Notes under the pieces: generated by a model
The model's database searches: none
The model's input: the letters and a program-made list of their open reading frames with translations, nothing else
What the model was told of the DNA's origin: nothing
Part shown: positions 24,380-31,674 of the stretch, piece by piece
Position numbering within the stretch: the first letter of the stretch is position 1
Layout of the letters: every line of letters starts with the position of its first letter
Translations under genes and position numbers: made by a program
Source of the DNA: Lentzea alba
Lineage (GTDB): Bacteria > Actinomycetota > Actinomycetes > Mycobacteriales > Pseudonocardiaceae
Direction of reading: 5' to 3'
NCBI RefSeq assembly: GCF_011067745.1
Contig: NZ_JAAMPJ010000021.1
Span: forward strand, 1-64,000
Length of the DNA stretch: 64,000 nucleotides

Positions 24380-25663
24380 TCAGAGGCCTTGGTCATTCCG
24401 CGGTTCTGGCTGTGACCTCAACCTCACCCTGGTGATCGCGTGGTGTTCGACGGCCAGCACCTCGACCTTCCAGCCGGAGACCTCCACCACGTCACCGGGT
24501 TCGTCCGGGATGCGGCCGAGGAGCACCAGCACGAGACCGGCGATCGTCGAGTACGGGCCGGGCGGTGGGTCCCGCAGCTCGACGCCGACGTCCGCCAGGT
24601 CGTGCACCGGGAACGTGCCGGGCAGCGCGATCGTGCCGTCCGGCGCGGTCCTCACCGCGGTCACGTCCGGGTCGGTCTCGTCGTAGATCTCGCCGACGAT
24701 CTCCTCGAGCAGGTCCTCCAGCGTCACGATGCCGTCGACCGCGCCGTGCTCGTCCACCACGAGCGCCATCTGCTCGCGCTCGGCCTTCATGCGCCGCAAC
24801 GCGTCCGCGACCCGCACCGAGTCCGGCAGCACCATCGGCGGACGTGCCACGTCCACCAGTTCCACCGCGTCGTCGAGCAGATCCCGCAGATGCACCAGGC
24901 CGATCACGTCGTCCAGGTGACCGTCCTTCGTCACCGGCGCCCGAGAATGTCCCGACCCCGCCAAGATTTCCCGCGCGGTGGCGGTGTCCAAACCTGCTTC
25001 CACGACAGTGACCGAACGGCGTGGCACCAGCACCTCGCGCAGCCGTCGTTCGTGGATCTCCAGCGCGCCGGTCATGATCTCGCGCTGTTCCGGGTTCAAA
25101 TGTTGTTGCACCTCAACGAGATCGCGCAGTTCCTCGGCAGACATCTGTTCCTCTTCGACGTTCGGGTCGCCGCCGAAAACGCGCACCACGAGGTCAGTCG
25201 CCTTGCTGAGCAGCCACACGACGGGCCGTGAGATCGCCGACAGGAGATCCAGCGGACGTGCGACGATCTTCGCCCAGCGCACCGCGTACTGCATCGCCAG
25301 ACGTTTCGGCGCCAGTTCCCCGAACACCAGAGTGACAAACGTGAGCACAACGGTCACAAGTGCGATCGCGACCCCGTTTGCGGCCCCACCGAGAAATTCC
25401 AGCAACGGCACGATGGGCTGCGCGAGAGAAACGGCCGCAGTCGCCGAAGCCAGGAATCCGGACAGCGTGATGCCGATCTGAATTGTCGCGAAATACCTGT
25501 TCGGATCACGTGCCAGGCGCACGAGCGTGCGATGCCCTTCGCGTTCCAACGACCGTAGCTGGCCTTCGCGCAGTGACACCAACGCCATCTCGCTGCCGGC
25601 GAACGCCGCGTTGAGCAAAACCAAGACCGCGACCAGCGCGAGGTTGAAGCCGTAGCCATCCAC
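24380..25663 (-). CDS. CNNM/CorC-type membrane protein (DUF21 + CBS pair + CorC/HlyC domain)
   Basis: 427 residues. The DUF21 membrane domain (~1-185) starts with NLALVAVLVLLNAAFAGSEM and contains QIGITLSGFLASATAAVSLA and VFGELAPKRLAMQYAVR. Two CBS motifs follow (~205-325; VLVPRRSVTVVEAG, GHSRAPVTKDGHLDDVIGLV, ADALRRMKAEREQMALVVDE, GIVTLEDLLEEIVGEI). The C-terminal CorC_HlyC transporter-associated domain is at ~340-420. The family is often mislabelled haemolysin; studied members act in magnesium or other divalent cation efflux, with the CBS pair binding nucleotides. It is a single gene divergent from the ATPase gene at 25756. Confidence 0.92.
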   Translation of the reverse strand: MDGYGFNLALVAVLVLLNAAFAGSEMALVSLREGQLRSLEREGHRTLVRLARDPNRYFATIQIGITLSGFLASATAAVSLAQPIVPLLEFLGGAANGVAIALVTVVLTFVTLVFGELAPKRLAMQYAVRWAKIVARPLDLLSAISRPVVWLLSKATDLVVRVFGGDPNVEEEQMSAEELRDLVEVQQHLNPEQREIMTGALEIHERRLREVLVPRRSVTVVEAGLDTATAREILAGSGHSRAPVTKDGHLDDVIGLVHLRDLLDDAVELVDVARPPMVLPDSVRVADALRRMKAEREQMALVVDEHGAVDGIVTLEDLLEEIVGEIYDETDPDVTAVRTAPDGTIALPGTFPVHDLADVGVELRDPPPGPYSTIAGLVLVLLGRIPDEPGDVVEVSGWKVEVLAVEHHAITRVRLRSQPEPRNDQGL

Positions 25664-25755
25664 ACGTTTGGGGTAGCACGCGTAGTGGTAATTCGCACGC
25701 TGACGGCCATCTTGAGCAGCCAGGAGGGCCTGTACCGAACGAGGTGGGGATCTAG

Positions 25756-26151
25756 ATGGATGCTCCCGAGGTGCTGAGCGCCTCCGCGAGGACCCTGCAC
25801 ACCCTGCCGGAGGACGTACCGGACCTCTCCGCGATGCGCTCGTGGGTCGGGGCTCTGTTGAGAGATTTGCCGGAGGACCTCCGGCTCGACGTGTTGCTCG
25901 TGTGCACGGAACTGGCCAGCAACTCGTACGAGCACGCCGAAGGGCCGCGTGCCGTGCGGGTCCAACGACACACCGACTTCATACGGGTCGAGGTCGACGA
26001 CCACACACCGGCCGAGCTTCCTCAGCTCGGCGAGTCACGGCTCGGTGACTGCCGTGGACGAGGCCTGATCCTGGTCGCCAATCTCTCTCGTTGCTGGGGC
26101 ACACGCGAGTTCGCCGGCGGCAAGACCGTCTGGGCCGAGATCAACGCATAG
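25756..26151 (+). CDS. Small HATPase_c protein, anti-sigma/RsbW-like
   Basis: 131 residues, single domain. The N-box LLVCTELASNSYEHA (~46-60) and the G-box GRGLILVANLSRCWG (~100-114) are those of the GHKL ATPase fold of RsbW/SpoIIAB-like serine kinases, very common in actinomycetes. It starts at an ATG with a GAGGTGGGG site about 6 nt upstream. There is no neighbouring STAS anti-anti-sigma gene, so partner and role are unknown. It may regulate a sigma factor or take part in other switches. Confidence 0.85.
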   Translation: MDAPEVLSASARTLHTLPEDVPDLSAMRSWVGALLRDLPEDLRLDVLLVCTELASNSYEHAEGPRAVRVQRHTDFIRVEVDDHTPAELPQLGESRLGDCRGRGLILVANLSRCWGTREFAGGKTVWAEINA

Positions 26152-26230
26152 TTCGTCCGTGCGTTTCGCACAGAAAAGTCATGACACCGCACGGATGGGC
26201 CTTGCTGCGGGTCTCTCCGACTCTTGATGC

Positions 26231-26653
26231 ATGACAACTCATTCCGCAGTGCGGCAGCTGGTTCGACGCCCGGTGGTCCGGGCCGTGCTGAACCGCTGGC
26301 CGATGGTCCTCGCGCTCGTGATCACGTTCGACTTCTGGCAGGCACCTGTCGTTCCGCCCGCGTGGACGCTGCTGCTGGTCCAGGCGGCGTACCTGTTCTG
26401 GGGATGGCGGGCGCCGCGGGTGCAGCTCATCGTGTTCGGCCTGTACGTGGCGCTGACTGCCGCGGTGCTCCTGATGGCCCCGTTCACGTTCTACGGGGTC
26501 GGGCTGATCGTTTTCGGGTGGGCCGCGCACGCCGTGTGGGACCTCGTGCACCACGTGCGCAACGCCGTCGTGCCTCGGTGGTGGTCGGAGTTCTGCGGGG
26601 TGTTCGACCTGGTCATCGCCGTCTCCATCCTGCTGGTGTGGCCTCTACCCTGA
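26231..26653 (+). CDS. Small membrane protein of unknown function, coupled to the kinase gene
   Basis: 140 residues with about four membrane helices (around 25-42, 48-60, 66-83, 85-105, 120-138) rich in Trp and Phe. I do not recognise a named family. Its stop codon (TGATG) overlaps the start of the downstream kinase by one base, so it is made with the kinase. It could be an accessory sensor or stability partner for it. No catalytic or metal-binding motif is visible. Confidence 0.75.
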   Translation: MTTHSAVRQLVRRPVVRAVLNRWPMVLALVITFDFWQAPVVPPAWTLLLVQAAYLFWGWRAPRVQLIVFGLYVALTAAVLLMAPFTFYGVGLIVFGWAAHAVWDLVHHVRNAVVPRWWSEFCGVFDLVIAVSILLVWPLP

Positions 26654-27723
26654 TGGCGATGAACGATCTGCCGCACACCGCGCTGCGCGGAGCGCTGCAC
26701 CTGCTGTGGGCGAGCACGCTGATCGTGCCGCTGATCGCCGTGCTGCGCGAGCCGTCCTGGCTGCGCTGGTTCGGGGTGCTGGGCCTGCTGGTGCTGGCCG
26801 TCGCGTACGCGGTGGCGCTGCGGGAGGCGAAGCTCTGGGTGCTGCTCGCCGCCGTCGCGATCTCGATCCCGCTGGTGGCACCGGTGGGCCCGGAGGAGCT
26901 GTCGACGTGGGCGTGGATCGGCGGCGGGGCCGCCGGCTTCGCTCCCCTACTGCTGAGCGGGGTGTGGCGGTGGCTGGCGGCGCTCGGCACCGTCGTGCTG
27001 TCCGGGCTGGTGGGCTTCTTCGTCGCCCATCAGCAGACGACCTACCAGATGATCGCGGCCGCGGTCGGCGCGACGATCATCGCGATGGCCGGGCTGCCGA
27101 TGTGGTTCGCCGGCCTGCTGGCGCAGGCCAGGGCCGGCCGCGAAGCACAGGCCGAGCTGGCGGTGAGCGAGGAACGGCTGCGGTTCGCCCGCGACGTGCA
27201 CGACCTGCTGGGCCACCGGCTGACCGTGATCGCGCTGAAGTCCGAACTGGCCGGGCGGCTCGCGTCGTCCGATCCCGAGCGGTCGGCGGCGGAGTCCTTC
27301 GAGGCGCAACGGCTGGCCTCGTCGGCGTTGGCGGAGGTGCGCGACGCGGTGCACGGCTACCGCGCGGTGAACCTGCCCGAACAGCTGGAGGCGGTCCGCA
27401 ACGTCATGCAGGAAGCAGGAATCCGATGCACCGTCTCGACCGTTCCCGTTCACGGGGAGGGCGCCACGCAGCTCGCCCTGGCGCTGCGTGAGGCGTGCAC
27501 CAACGTGCTGCGGCACAGCCACGCGACGTGGTGCATGATCGACGTCGCGGTGGCCGAAGGGGAGGTGCGGATGACCGTCACGAACGACGGCGCCGGCCCA
27601 GGCCCTTCGCGCGAGGGCAACGGCATCCGCGGCATGACCGAACGACTCGTCTCCGTGGGCGGCCAGGTCTCCGTCGAACGCGCCGCCGACGAGTTCACCC
27701 TGCAGGTAGTGGTGCCCGCGTGA
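26653..27723 (+). CDS. Membrane histidine kinase (HisKA_3/DesK type)
   Basis: 356 residues from the ATG at 26653, which overlaps the previous stop by one base. An ATG six bases on (26659) is an alternative. The first ~160 residues form five to six membrane helices with hardly any extracellular loops. The phosphotransfer motif RLRFARDVHDLLGHRLTVIA puts the phospho-His at H183. The ATPase domain shows the N-box ALREACTNVLRHSHATWC and G-box GNGIRGMTERL. It should phosphorylate the response regulator encoded next, whose GTG overlaps its stop (GTGA). Like the kinase at 1125 it lacks an external sensor domain, so it likely senses membrane state or a membrane partner such as the 140-residue protein before it. 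Confidence 0.92.
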   Translation: MAMNDLPHTALRGALHLLWASTLIVPLIAVLREPSWLRWFGVLGLLVLAVAYAVALREAKLWVLLAAVAISIPLVAPVGPEELSTWAWIGGGAAGFAPLLLSGVWRWLAALGTVVLSGLVGFFVAHQQTTYQMIAAAVGATIIAMAGLPMWFAGLLAQARAGREAQAELAVSEERLRFARDVHDLLGHRLTVIALKSELAGRLASSDPERSAAESFEAQRLASSALAEVRDAVHGYRAVNLPEQLEAVRNVMQEAGIRCTVSTVPVHGEGATQLALALREACTNVLRHSHATWCMIDVAVAEGEVRMTVTNDGAGPGPSREGNGIRGMTERLVSVGGQVSVERAADEFTLQVVVPA

Positions 27724-28325
27724 TCAGAGTGCTGCTGGCCGACGACGAGGAGCTCATCCGCGACGCGCTCGCGGCCCTGCTGGACCTGGAACCGGACCTC
27801 GAGGTGGTGGCGCGCGCCGGCGACGGCCGCGCCGCCGTCGAGGCCGCGCTGGCCCACCGCCCGGACGTCGCCGTGGTGGACCTCCAGATGCCGTTCGTGG
27901 ACGGCCTGGAGGTGACCGCGGAACTCGCGCGCGTGCTGCCGTCGTGCGCGGTGGTGATCCTGACCGGCCGCGGCAGGCCGCCGCACCTGCAACAGGCCCT
28001 GCACGCGGGCGCGAAGGGCTTCCTGCCCAAAGGATCCCCCGGCGGCACGCTGGCCGACGTGATCCGCCGCGTGCACGCCGGTTCCCGCTGGGTCGACCCG
28101 GCACTGGCCGCCGACGCGCTGGCCGCCCCGCCGTGCCCGCTGACGCAGCGGGAGCTGGAAGTGTTGCGGTTGAGCGAGTTCGGCACTCCGGTCGCCGAGA
28201 TCGCCTCGCGCACCTCGTTGTCCGCCGGGACCGTGCGCAACCACCTGTCGGCCGCGGTGGCGAAGCTCGGTGTCGCCAACCGCGGCGAGGCGTTCCAACT
28301 GGCCCACGAGCACGGCTGGCTCTGA
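27720..28325 (+). CDS. NarL/LuxR-family response regulator
   Basis: 201 residues from a GTG at 27720. The receiver has D8-D9, phospho-acceptor D54 (VAVVDLQMP) and the lysine in FLPKGSPG. The output domain is a LuxR-type HTH at the C-terminus (LTQRELEVLRLSEFGTPVAE, SLSAGTVRNHLSAAVAKLG). The gene overlaps the kinase stop by 4 bp, so the pair is cognate. Its closest relative in the window is the regulator at 499, and both genes are followed by a hairpin of the same repeat family. Targets are unknown. Confidence 0.92.
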   Translation: MIRVLLADDEELIRDALAALLDLEPDLEVVARAGDGRAAVEAALAHRPDVAVVDLQMPFVDGLEVTAELARVLPSCAVVILTGRGRPPHLQQALHAGAKGFLPKGSPGGTLADVIRRVHAGSRWVDPALAADALAAPPCPLTQRELEVLRLSEFGTPVAEIASRTSLSAGTVRNHLSAAVAKLGVANRGEAFQLAHEHGWL

Positions 28326-28368
28326 CACAGCCCTACCGCCGCACCCGAAACCCGCTCGTCGTTGATGG

Positions 28369-28417
28369 CACGCGGGGCCCTTTCGTACTGTCAGAGCGAA
28401 CGAAAGCTCCCCGCGTG
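28369..28417. terminator. Palindromic hairpin between convergent genes, copy of the left-end element
   Basis: Outer arms CACGCGGGG (28369-28377) and CCCCGCGTG (28409-28417), inner arms CTTTCGT (28380-28386) and ACGAAAG (28400-28406), and a 13-nt loop. It sits 43 nt after the response regulator and 46 nt before the stop of the convergent gntR gene, so it can terminate both. The loop sequence is the reverse complement of the element at 433-481. Confidence 0.75.
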
Positions 28418-28463
28418 CACTCTGGCGACGGCGTGTCGAGGCACGACGCGCCGTGGAGCGCCC

Positions 28464-29114
28464 TCAGTTCGCGCCGTCGGGCACGGTGAGCAGGTCGAGC
28501 GCGTGCCTGCGGTGCTCCGCGAACAGCTTCAGCGCCCCCTCGACGTTCCCGAGCCGCAGCGCCGCCACCAGGTCGCGGTGCTCCGAGCGGATCTGTTCCA
28601 GGTAGCCGGCCGTGCTCACGTTCACCCGCGTGATCAGGAACAGGTGCACCTGCGACCGGATCGCCTGCCACGCCTGAACCAGCCGTGAGTGATCAGCGGC
28701 CGCGAACACCGCGTCGTGGAAGGCGATGTCGCAGCGCACCATCTCGTGCGGTGTCGAGGCGCGGTCCATCGCGGCCGCGGCGTCGGCCATCGCCTCCAGG
28801 GACGCGTCCGCGGCCACCACGCGGCGGACGGCCAGGTTTTCCAGGGCTTCGCGCAGGCTGTCGAGCTCGGCCACGTCCTGCGAGGACAGCACGGTGACCG
28901 TGGTGCCGCGGTGCCACTCGGTGCGGACCAGGCCCTCGCCCTCCAGGGAGCGCAGCGCCTCGCGGACCGGGCCGCGGCTGACCTCCAGGGCTTCGGAGAG
29001 CTCCACCTCGCGCAGGGCGGCGCCCGGCGGGTAGCGGCCGTCGAAGATCGCCTCGCGGATCACGTCCGCGACCTCATTGCTCAGGCCCCTTCGGCGGGCC
29101 GGTCCCAGGGTCAC
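28464..29114 (-). CDS. GntR-family regulator, FadR/FCD subfamily
   Basis: 216 residues from a GTG at 29114. An open frame reaches 29150, but that would place repeated operator-like sequence inside the gene. The winged HTH (about 12-75) shows EVADVIREAIFDGRYPPGAA and SEALEVSRGPVREALRSLEG. The C-terminal FCD domain (~85-210) has the metal/effector-binding pattern DIAFHDAVFAAADHSRLVQA and RSEHRDLVAALRLGNVEGAL with its conserved His residues. FCD regulators bind small organic acids and usually repress a neighbouring metabolic gene. The divergent VOC-family gene is the obvious target, with three TGTTAACA sites between them. On the minus strand TAACAT lies 7 nt before the GTG, so the transcript may be leaderless. 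Confidence 0.88.
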   Translation of the reverse strand: MTLGPARRRGLSNEVADVIREAIFDGRYPPGAALREVELSEALEVSRGPVREALRSLEGEGLVRTEWHRGTTVTVLSSQDVAELDSLREALENLAVRRVVAADASLEAMADAAAAMDRASTPHEMVRCDIAFHDAVFAAADHSRLVQAWQAIRSQVHLFLITRVNVSTAGYLEQIRSEHRDLVAALRLGNVEGALKLFAEHRRHALDLLTVPDGAN

Positions 29115-29121
29115 GGCACCA

Positions 29122-29195
29122 ATGTTAACAAGCGCGATGTTAACAAGCACACAACGTCACGATCTTGCTCGAACCGCTTGTCTCAATGTTAACAT
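29122..29195. promoter_or_regulatory. GntR operator cluster: three TGTTAACA palindromes over two divergent -10 boxes
   Basis: The perfect palindrome TGTTAACA occurs at 29123-29130, 29138-29145 and 29187-29194. The first overlaps a minus-strand TAACAT 7 nt from the gntR start. The third overlaps a plus-strand TAACAT (29190-29195) 6 nt from the ATG of the VOC gene. Both TAACAT boxes fit a TANNNT -10 for leaderless transcripts. Protein bound at these sites would cover both promoters. That GntR is the binder is inferred from position; its family often uses short palindromes with 15-bp or longer spacing. Confidence 0.75.
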
Positions 29196-29201
29196 TCCTA
29201 C

Positions 29202-29618
29202 ATGCCGAACATCCCCCGCTTCCACCTCGCCATGCCCGTCAACGATCTCGCCGAGGCCCGCCGCTTCTACGGCGAGACGCTCGGCCTGGAGCAGGGCCGC
29301 AGCTCCGACACGTGGATCGACTGGAACCTGCACGGCCACCAGTTCGTCACGCACCTCGCCCCGAAGACCGAACGGGTCAGCAACCCCGTCGACGGCCACG
29401 ACGTGCCGGTCCCCCACTTCGGCCTGGTGCTGTCCGTCGACGACTTCCACGCGCTCGCCACCAAGCTGCAGGACGCGGACACCAAGTTCGTCATCGAGCC
29501 GTACGTGCGGTTCAAGGGCGAGCGCGGTGAGCAGTGGACGATGTTCCTGCTGGACCCGGCCGGGAACGCGCTGGAGTTCAAGGCGTTCGCGGACGACTCC
29601 CAGGTGTTCGCCGCCTAA
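29202..29618 (+). CDS. Glyoxalase/dioxygenase-fold (VOC) protein
   Basis: 138 residues with two beta-alpha-beta-beta-beta modules. Likely metal ligands are His in FHLAMPV (H7 region), His in [10 protein letters not shown] and Glu in [20 protein letters not shown] is also typical of this VOC subgroup. Family members are metal-dependent isomerases, lyases or antibiotic-binding proteins, so the reaction cannot be named. It starts at an ATG directly after a TAACAT box and lacks a ribosome-binding site, so the message is probably leaderless. It is divergent from the gntR gene and likely repressed by its product. Confidence 0.85.
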   Translation: MPNIPRFHLAMPVNDLAEARRFYGETLGLEQGRSSDTWIDWNLHGHQFVTHLAPKTERVSNPVDGHDVPVPHFGLVLSVDDFHALATKLQDADTKFVIEPYVRFKGERGEQWTMFLLDPAGNALEFKAFADDSQVFAA

Positions 29619-29646
29619 AAGGCCAGCCCCAATCAAGGGCAAAAAT

Positions 29647-29675
29647 CTTGCACGTCGCGCAAGTTTCGGTAGCGT
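29647..29675 (+). promoter_or_regulatory. Candidate P450 promoter with inverted repeat
   Basis: TTGCAC (29648-29653) and TAGCGT (29670-29675) are spaced 16 bp, a fair -35/-10 pair. An inverted repeat CTTGC-7-GCAAG (29647-29663) overlaps the -35 box and could be an operator, for example for the TetR protein encoded on the far side of the P450 gene. Confidence 0.5.
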
Positions 29676-29729
29676 GGTGATGACGTCGAGCCATGGCCCG
29701 GTCACGCCGGGTCAGACAGGGAGATGGCC

Positions 29730-30974
29730 ATGACCACGGCCGAGCGACAGCGCAGCGCTCAGGCGCTCATCCGCCCGCAGCTGCCCGCCGAACTCACCGA
29801 GAAGTCCGCGGGGTGCCCGTTCGACCCGGCCGGCGCGCTGACCGAGTTGAGCGGGCACGGGGGCATTCACCGGATCGAGCACAAGGGCGAGACCGTCTGG
29901 CTCGTCACCGGGCACGAGGAGGCACGGGCGGTGCTCGCCGAGCCGACGATGAGCGCGGACCGGATCAACAGCCCGCGTGCTCGTGCGCTCATCTCGCCGG
30001 AGCTGCACGCGGAGATGTTCCCGCCGGAGCGCCAGGCCGGGTCGTTCGTCTTCATGGACGCCCCCGAGCACACCCGTTACCGCAAGCTGCTGACCGGCCA
30101 GTTCACCGTGCGGCGGATGCGGGACCTGACGCCGCGCATCCACGAGATCGTCACCGACCGGCTCGACGCGATGATCGAGAAGGGACCGCCGGCCGACCTC
30201 GTGCACGACTTCGCGCTGCCGGTGCCGTCACTGGTGATCTGCGAGCTGCTGGGCGTCGACTACGGCGACCGCGAGGAGTTCCAGACCCGCACGGCCAAGC
30301 TGCTCAACCTCACCACCACGGTCGACGAGCAGATCAAGAACACCACCGAACAGCGTCTCTTCATGCGGTCGCTGGTCCGCGAGAAGCAGCTGAACCCCGG
30401 CGACGACCTGTTGTCCGGGCTCGTGAACGACACCGACCTCGACACGGACGAGCTCACCGGCATCGCCAACCTGCTGCTCGTGGCCGGCCACGAGACGACG
30501 GCGAACATGCTGGCGCTCGGCACGTTCGCGCTGCTCGAGCACCCGGAGGAGTTCGCCAAGCTCCGCGAGCACCCCGAGCTGACCGAGAACGCGGTCGAGG
30601 AGCTGCTGCGCTACCTGTCGATCATCAGCATGGGCGTCTCCCGGCACGCCAAGGAGGACGTCACGATCGGCGGGGTCACCATCCGCGCCGGCGAGACCGT
30701 CGTGGTGTCGGTGCCCTCGGTCAACCGCGACGCGAAGGAGTACGCCGACCCGCACGCGCTGCTCGTCGACCGGCCGCGCGGCCACCACGTGGCGTTCGGG
30801 CACGGCATCCACCAGTGCCTCGGCCAGCAGTTGGCGCGCGTGGAGATGACGGTCGGCTTCACCGAGCTGCTGCGCAGGCTGCCGACGCTCGAACTCGCCG
30901 TGCCCGCGGACGAGGTGCCGCTGCGGACCGACATGTCGATCTACGGCGTGCACGCCCTGCCCGTCACCTGGTGA
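29730..30974 (+). CDS. Cytochrome P450 (bacterial class I, CYP105/107-like)
   Basis: 414 residues from the ATG at 29730, placed 6 nt after AGGGAG; the ATG at 29724 overlaps that site. I-helix oxygen-binding motif LLVAGHETTANM (~250), K-helix ExxR as EELLR (~292), and heme-binding loop FGHGIHQCLGQQLAR with Cys near 355. Substrate is unknown; such enzymes hydroxylate or otherwise oxidise natural products or xenobiotics in the cytoplasm, using ferredoxin partners not encoded here. No biosynthetic neighbours are present, so a detoxifying or degradative role is more likely than a pathway one. It converges with a tetR gene 6 bp downstream. Confidence 0.93.
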   Translation: MTTAERQRSAQALIRPQLPAELTEKSAGCPFDPAGALTELSGHGGIHRIEHKGETVWLVTGHEEARAVLAEPTMSADRINSPRARALISPELHAEMFPPERQAGSFVFMDAPEHTRYRKLLTGQFTVRRMRDLTPRIHEIVTDRLDAMIEKGPPADLVHDFALPVPSLVICELLGVDYGDREEFQTRTAKLLNLTTTVDEQIKNTTEQRLFMRSLVREKQLNPGDDLLSGLVNDTDLDTDELTGIANLLLVAGHETTANMLALGTFALLEHPEEFAKLREHPELTENAVEELLRYLSIISMGVSRHAKEDVTIGGVTIRAGETVVVSVPSVNRDAKEYADPHALLVDRPRGHHVAFGHGIHQCLGQQLARVEMTVGFTELLRRLPTLELAVPADEVPLRTDMSIYGVHALPVTW

Positions 30975-30980
30975 ACGCGC

Positions 30981-31571
30981 TCACCTGGTGAAACCGGCGC
31001 CGAGCTGGTCGATCATCCCTCCGACCAGCTCGGCGAGCGTGTGCCGCTCCCAGGCCTCGGGCGTGTCGAGCCACCACTGCACGACCGCGCGCATCGACGA
31101 GAGGATCGCCGAGGCCGCGACCGCCGGGTAGGGGTCCACCGCCGGGTCGGCGCCGCAGCGGACCGCGATCGCCGCGGCCAGCTCCTGCTCACGTGCGGAG
31201 TAGGCAGCGAGGAAGTGCGGCACCAGTGCCGGGTGCCGGCGCAGCTCACGCAGCTGACGAAGCCGGTCCAGGTCCACCTGCAGCAGGTAGATCGAGTGCA
31301 ACGTCTCCCGCAGCGCGACCAGCACCGGCTCGTCGGGCGGCCGCGCCGCGAACGCGTGCAGGAACGCGACCGCCGTGGCCGCGTCACCGGCGACGATCGC
31401 TTCCTCCTTCGAGGAGAAGTAGTTGAAGAACGTCCGCAACGACACGCCGGCCGCCCGCGCGATCTGTTCCACCGTGACGCTGTCCGGGCCGTGCTCGACG
31501 CACAGGCTCCACGCGGCATCGCCCAGTGCTTCCCTGGTCGCCGCTTTCTTGCGTTCACGCAGGCCGGTCAT
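30981..31571 (-). CDS. TetR-family regulator
   Basis: 196 residues from the ATG at 31571; the frame extends to 31628 but the residues before the ATG are not typical. HTH region: REALGDAAWSLCVEHGPDSV, VEQIARAAGVSLRTFFNYFS, SKEEAIV. The C-terminal domain (~70-190) is a TetR_C-like helical bundle with WWLDTPEAWERHTLAELVGG. It shares the unusual FFNYFxSKxEA signature with the TetR protein at 12527. It faces the P450 gene tail to tail and is divergent from the subtilase at 31675. Either could be its target, and a 16-bp palindrome upstream of the subtilase is a candidate site. Confidence 0.88.
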   Translation of the reverse strand: MTGLRERKKAATREALGDAAWSLCVEHGPDSVTVEQIARAAGVSLRTFFNYFSSKEEAIVAGDAATAVAFLHAFAARPPDEPVLVALRETLHSIYLLQVDLDRLRQLRELRRHPALVPHFLAAYSAREQELAAAIAVRCGADPAVDPYPAVAASAILSSMRAVVQWWLDTPEAWERHTLAELVGGMIDQLGAGFTR

Positions 31572-31641
31572 GGCGGAAGAGTAAAGCGTACCGGAAATTG
31601 GTGTAGACCTTGTCACCCGAGTGAGCACCTCACTACGGTCC

Positions 31642-31657
31642 GTGAGAACGCTCTCAC
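31642..31657 (+). promoter_or_regulatory. Inverted repeat upstream of the subtilase gene
   Basis: GTGAGA-ACGC-TCTCAC is a perfect 6-4-6 inverted repeat in the tetR/subtilase divergent region, 18 nt before the subtilase start. Its position suggests an operator near the transcription start. The protein that binds it is unknown. Confidence 0.55.
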
Positions 31658-31674
31658 AGACCTACGGAGGACCG

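Noticed and set aside
24380-25663. Haemolysin
   Set aside because: The DUF21-CBS-CorC architecture is a cation-transport type; the haemolysin label is a historical annotation without support here.
23376-26151. Sigma factor and RsbW-like ATPase as a cognate switch
   Set aside because: They lie on opposite strands with an unrelated gene between, there is no anti-anti-sigma gene, and the sigma factor is a group-2 type not normally controlled by RsbW.
26157-26194. Terminator after the RsbW-like gene (CCGTGCG/CGCACGG)
   Set aside because: Only 7-bp arms with a 24-nt loop; too weak to claim.
29647-31571. Natural-product gene cluster around the P450
   Set aside because: No synthase, tailoring enzyme or ferredoxin gene adjoins, so there is no basis for calling a biosynthetic cluster.
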